A DNA stretch of 64,000 bases, taken from assembly GCF_024807035.1 (NCBI RefSeq), contig NZ_JANUCQ010000005.1, forward strand, positions 1 through 64,000. The letters run 5' to 3'. Shown in pieces: positions 63,901 through 64,000 of this stretch (positions are counted from its first letter, which is position 1; each line of letters begins with the position of its first letter). The stretch is from Methanococcus voltae PS (GTDB lineage Archaea > AGJL01 > Methanococci > Methanococcales > Methanococcaceae). The notes beneath the pieces are model-generated. The model did not search any database, was not told where the DNA came from, and saw nothing but the letters and a program-made list of their open reading frames with translations. A program made the position numbers and the translations under genes.

Positions 63901-64000
63901 TATATCACCATTATCGATATAATTCATTTTATTTATTCTAAAACTTAGTTAAATTAATTTATTAATTCATTAATAGCCAATTTATAGTTTATTTATTTAT

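Noticed and set aside
1-64000. tRNA, rRNA, RNase P or SRP RNA genes
   Set aside because: In so AT-rich a genome they would stand out by G+C; no GTTCGAATC-type T-loop or rRNA-like stretch was found in the gaps.

Overview
The window looks like chromosome of a mesophilic, very AT-rich Methanococcus-type methanogen, possibly close to M. voltae. Evidence: F420 cofactor synthesis (cofG), the small subunits of F420-reducing hydrogenase (frhG, frhB), archaeal SelB, mevalonate kinase, the archaeal nitrogen repressor NrpR, the archaeal terminator nuclease FttA/aCPSF1, and start sites preceded by GGTGAT-like ribosome binding sites. Where the nominal longest reading frame begins inside such a site, the start was moved to the ATG, GTG or TTG just behind it. 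The species is an inference; there is no rRNA or tRNA gene to anchor it.

Layout. 1-2097: the front of a large secreted beta-helix repeat protein running off the left edge. 2.3-9.6 kb: cofactor and RNA-related genes (cobA, cofG, a ThiS-like carrier, a COG1395 regulator, an RlmF-related methyltransferase, a cysteine-free ThiF/E1-like protein resembling HcgE, an AIM24 protein, a YlqF-type GTPase). 9.8-15.4 kb: nucleotidyltransferase, flavoprotein, selB-mvk pair. 15.4-20.5 kb: DtxR-type regulator divergent from a lone feoA, a TIM-barrel protein, nrpR and a secreted two-repeat protein.

20.6-33.2 kb is the striking part: nine same-strand paralogues, four methyltransferases followed (in genomic order) by five lipoprotein-type ABC solute-binding proteins of the iron/corrinoid class, with duplicated promoter blocks and stretches of near-identical DNA, but no permease or ATPase gene. 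It looks like an expanded, diversifying system for capturing, and perhaps methylating, small metal chelates. That function is inference.

33.5-48 kb: an SLC1-family transporter with an altered substrate-binding residue, cbiE, cysS, an operon of XRE-cupin regulator, thioesterase and AMP-forming acyl-CoA ligase, a ZIP transporter, a ferredoxin, DUF531, a TrmB-like regulator beside a perfect 22-bp palindrome, and iorAB. The acyl-CoA ligase and IorAB could together assimilate aryl acids. 48-64 kb: pyrI, small FMN and nuclease-like proteins, a phosphorylase-like protein, fttA, hsp20, a phosphohexomutase with an unusual Cys-rich insertion, a bile-acid-symporter-family protein, two uncharacterised proteins, and frhB-frhG at the right edge.

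Intergenic DNA is long and AT-rich, with many 11-13 bp tandem repeats; 9-12 bp slippage-type repeats also occur inside several genes. No tRNA, rRNA, CRISPR array, insertion sequence or prophage was recognised.
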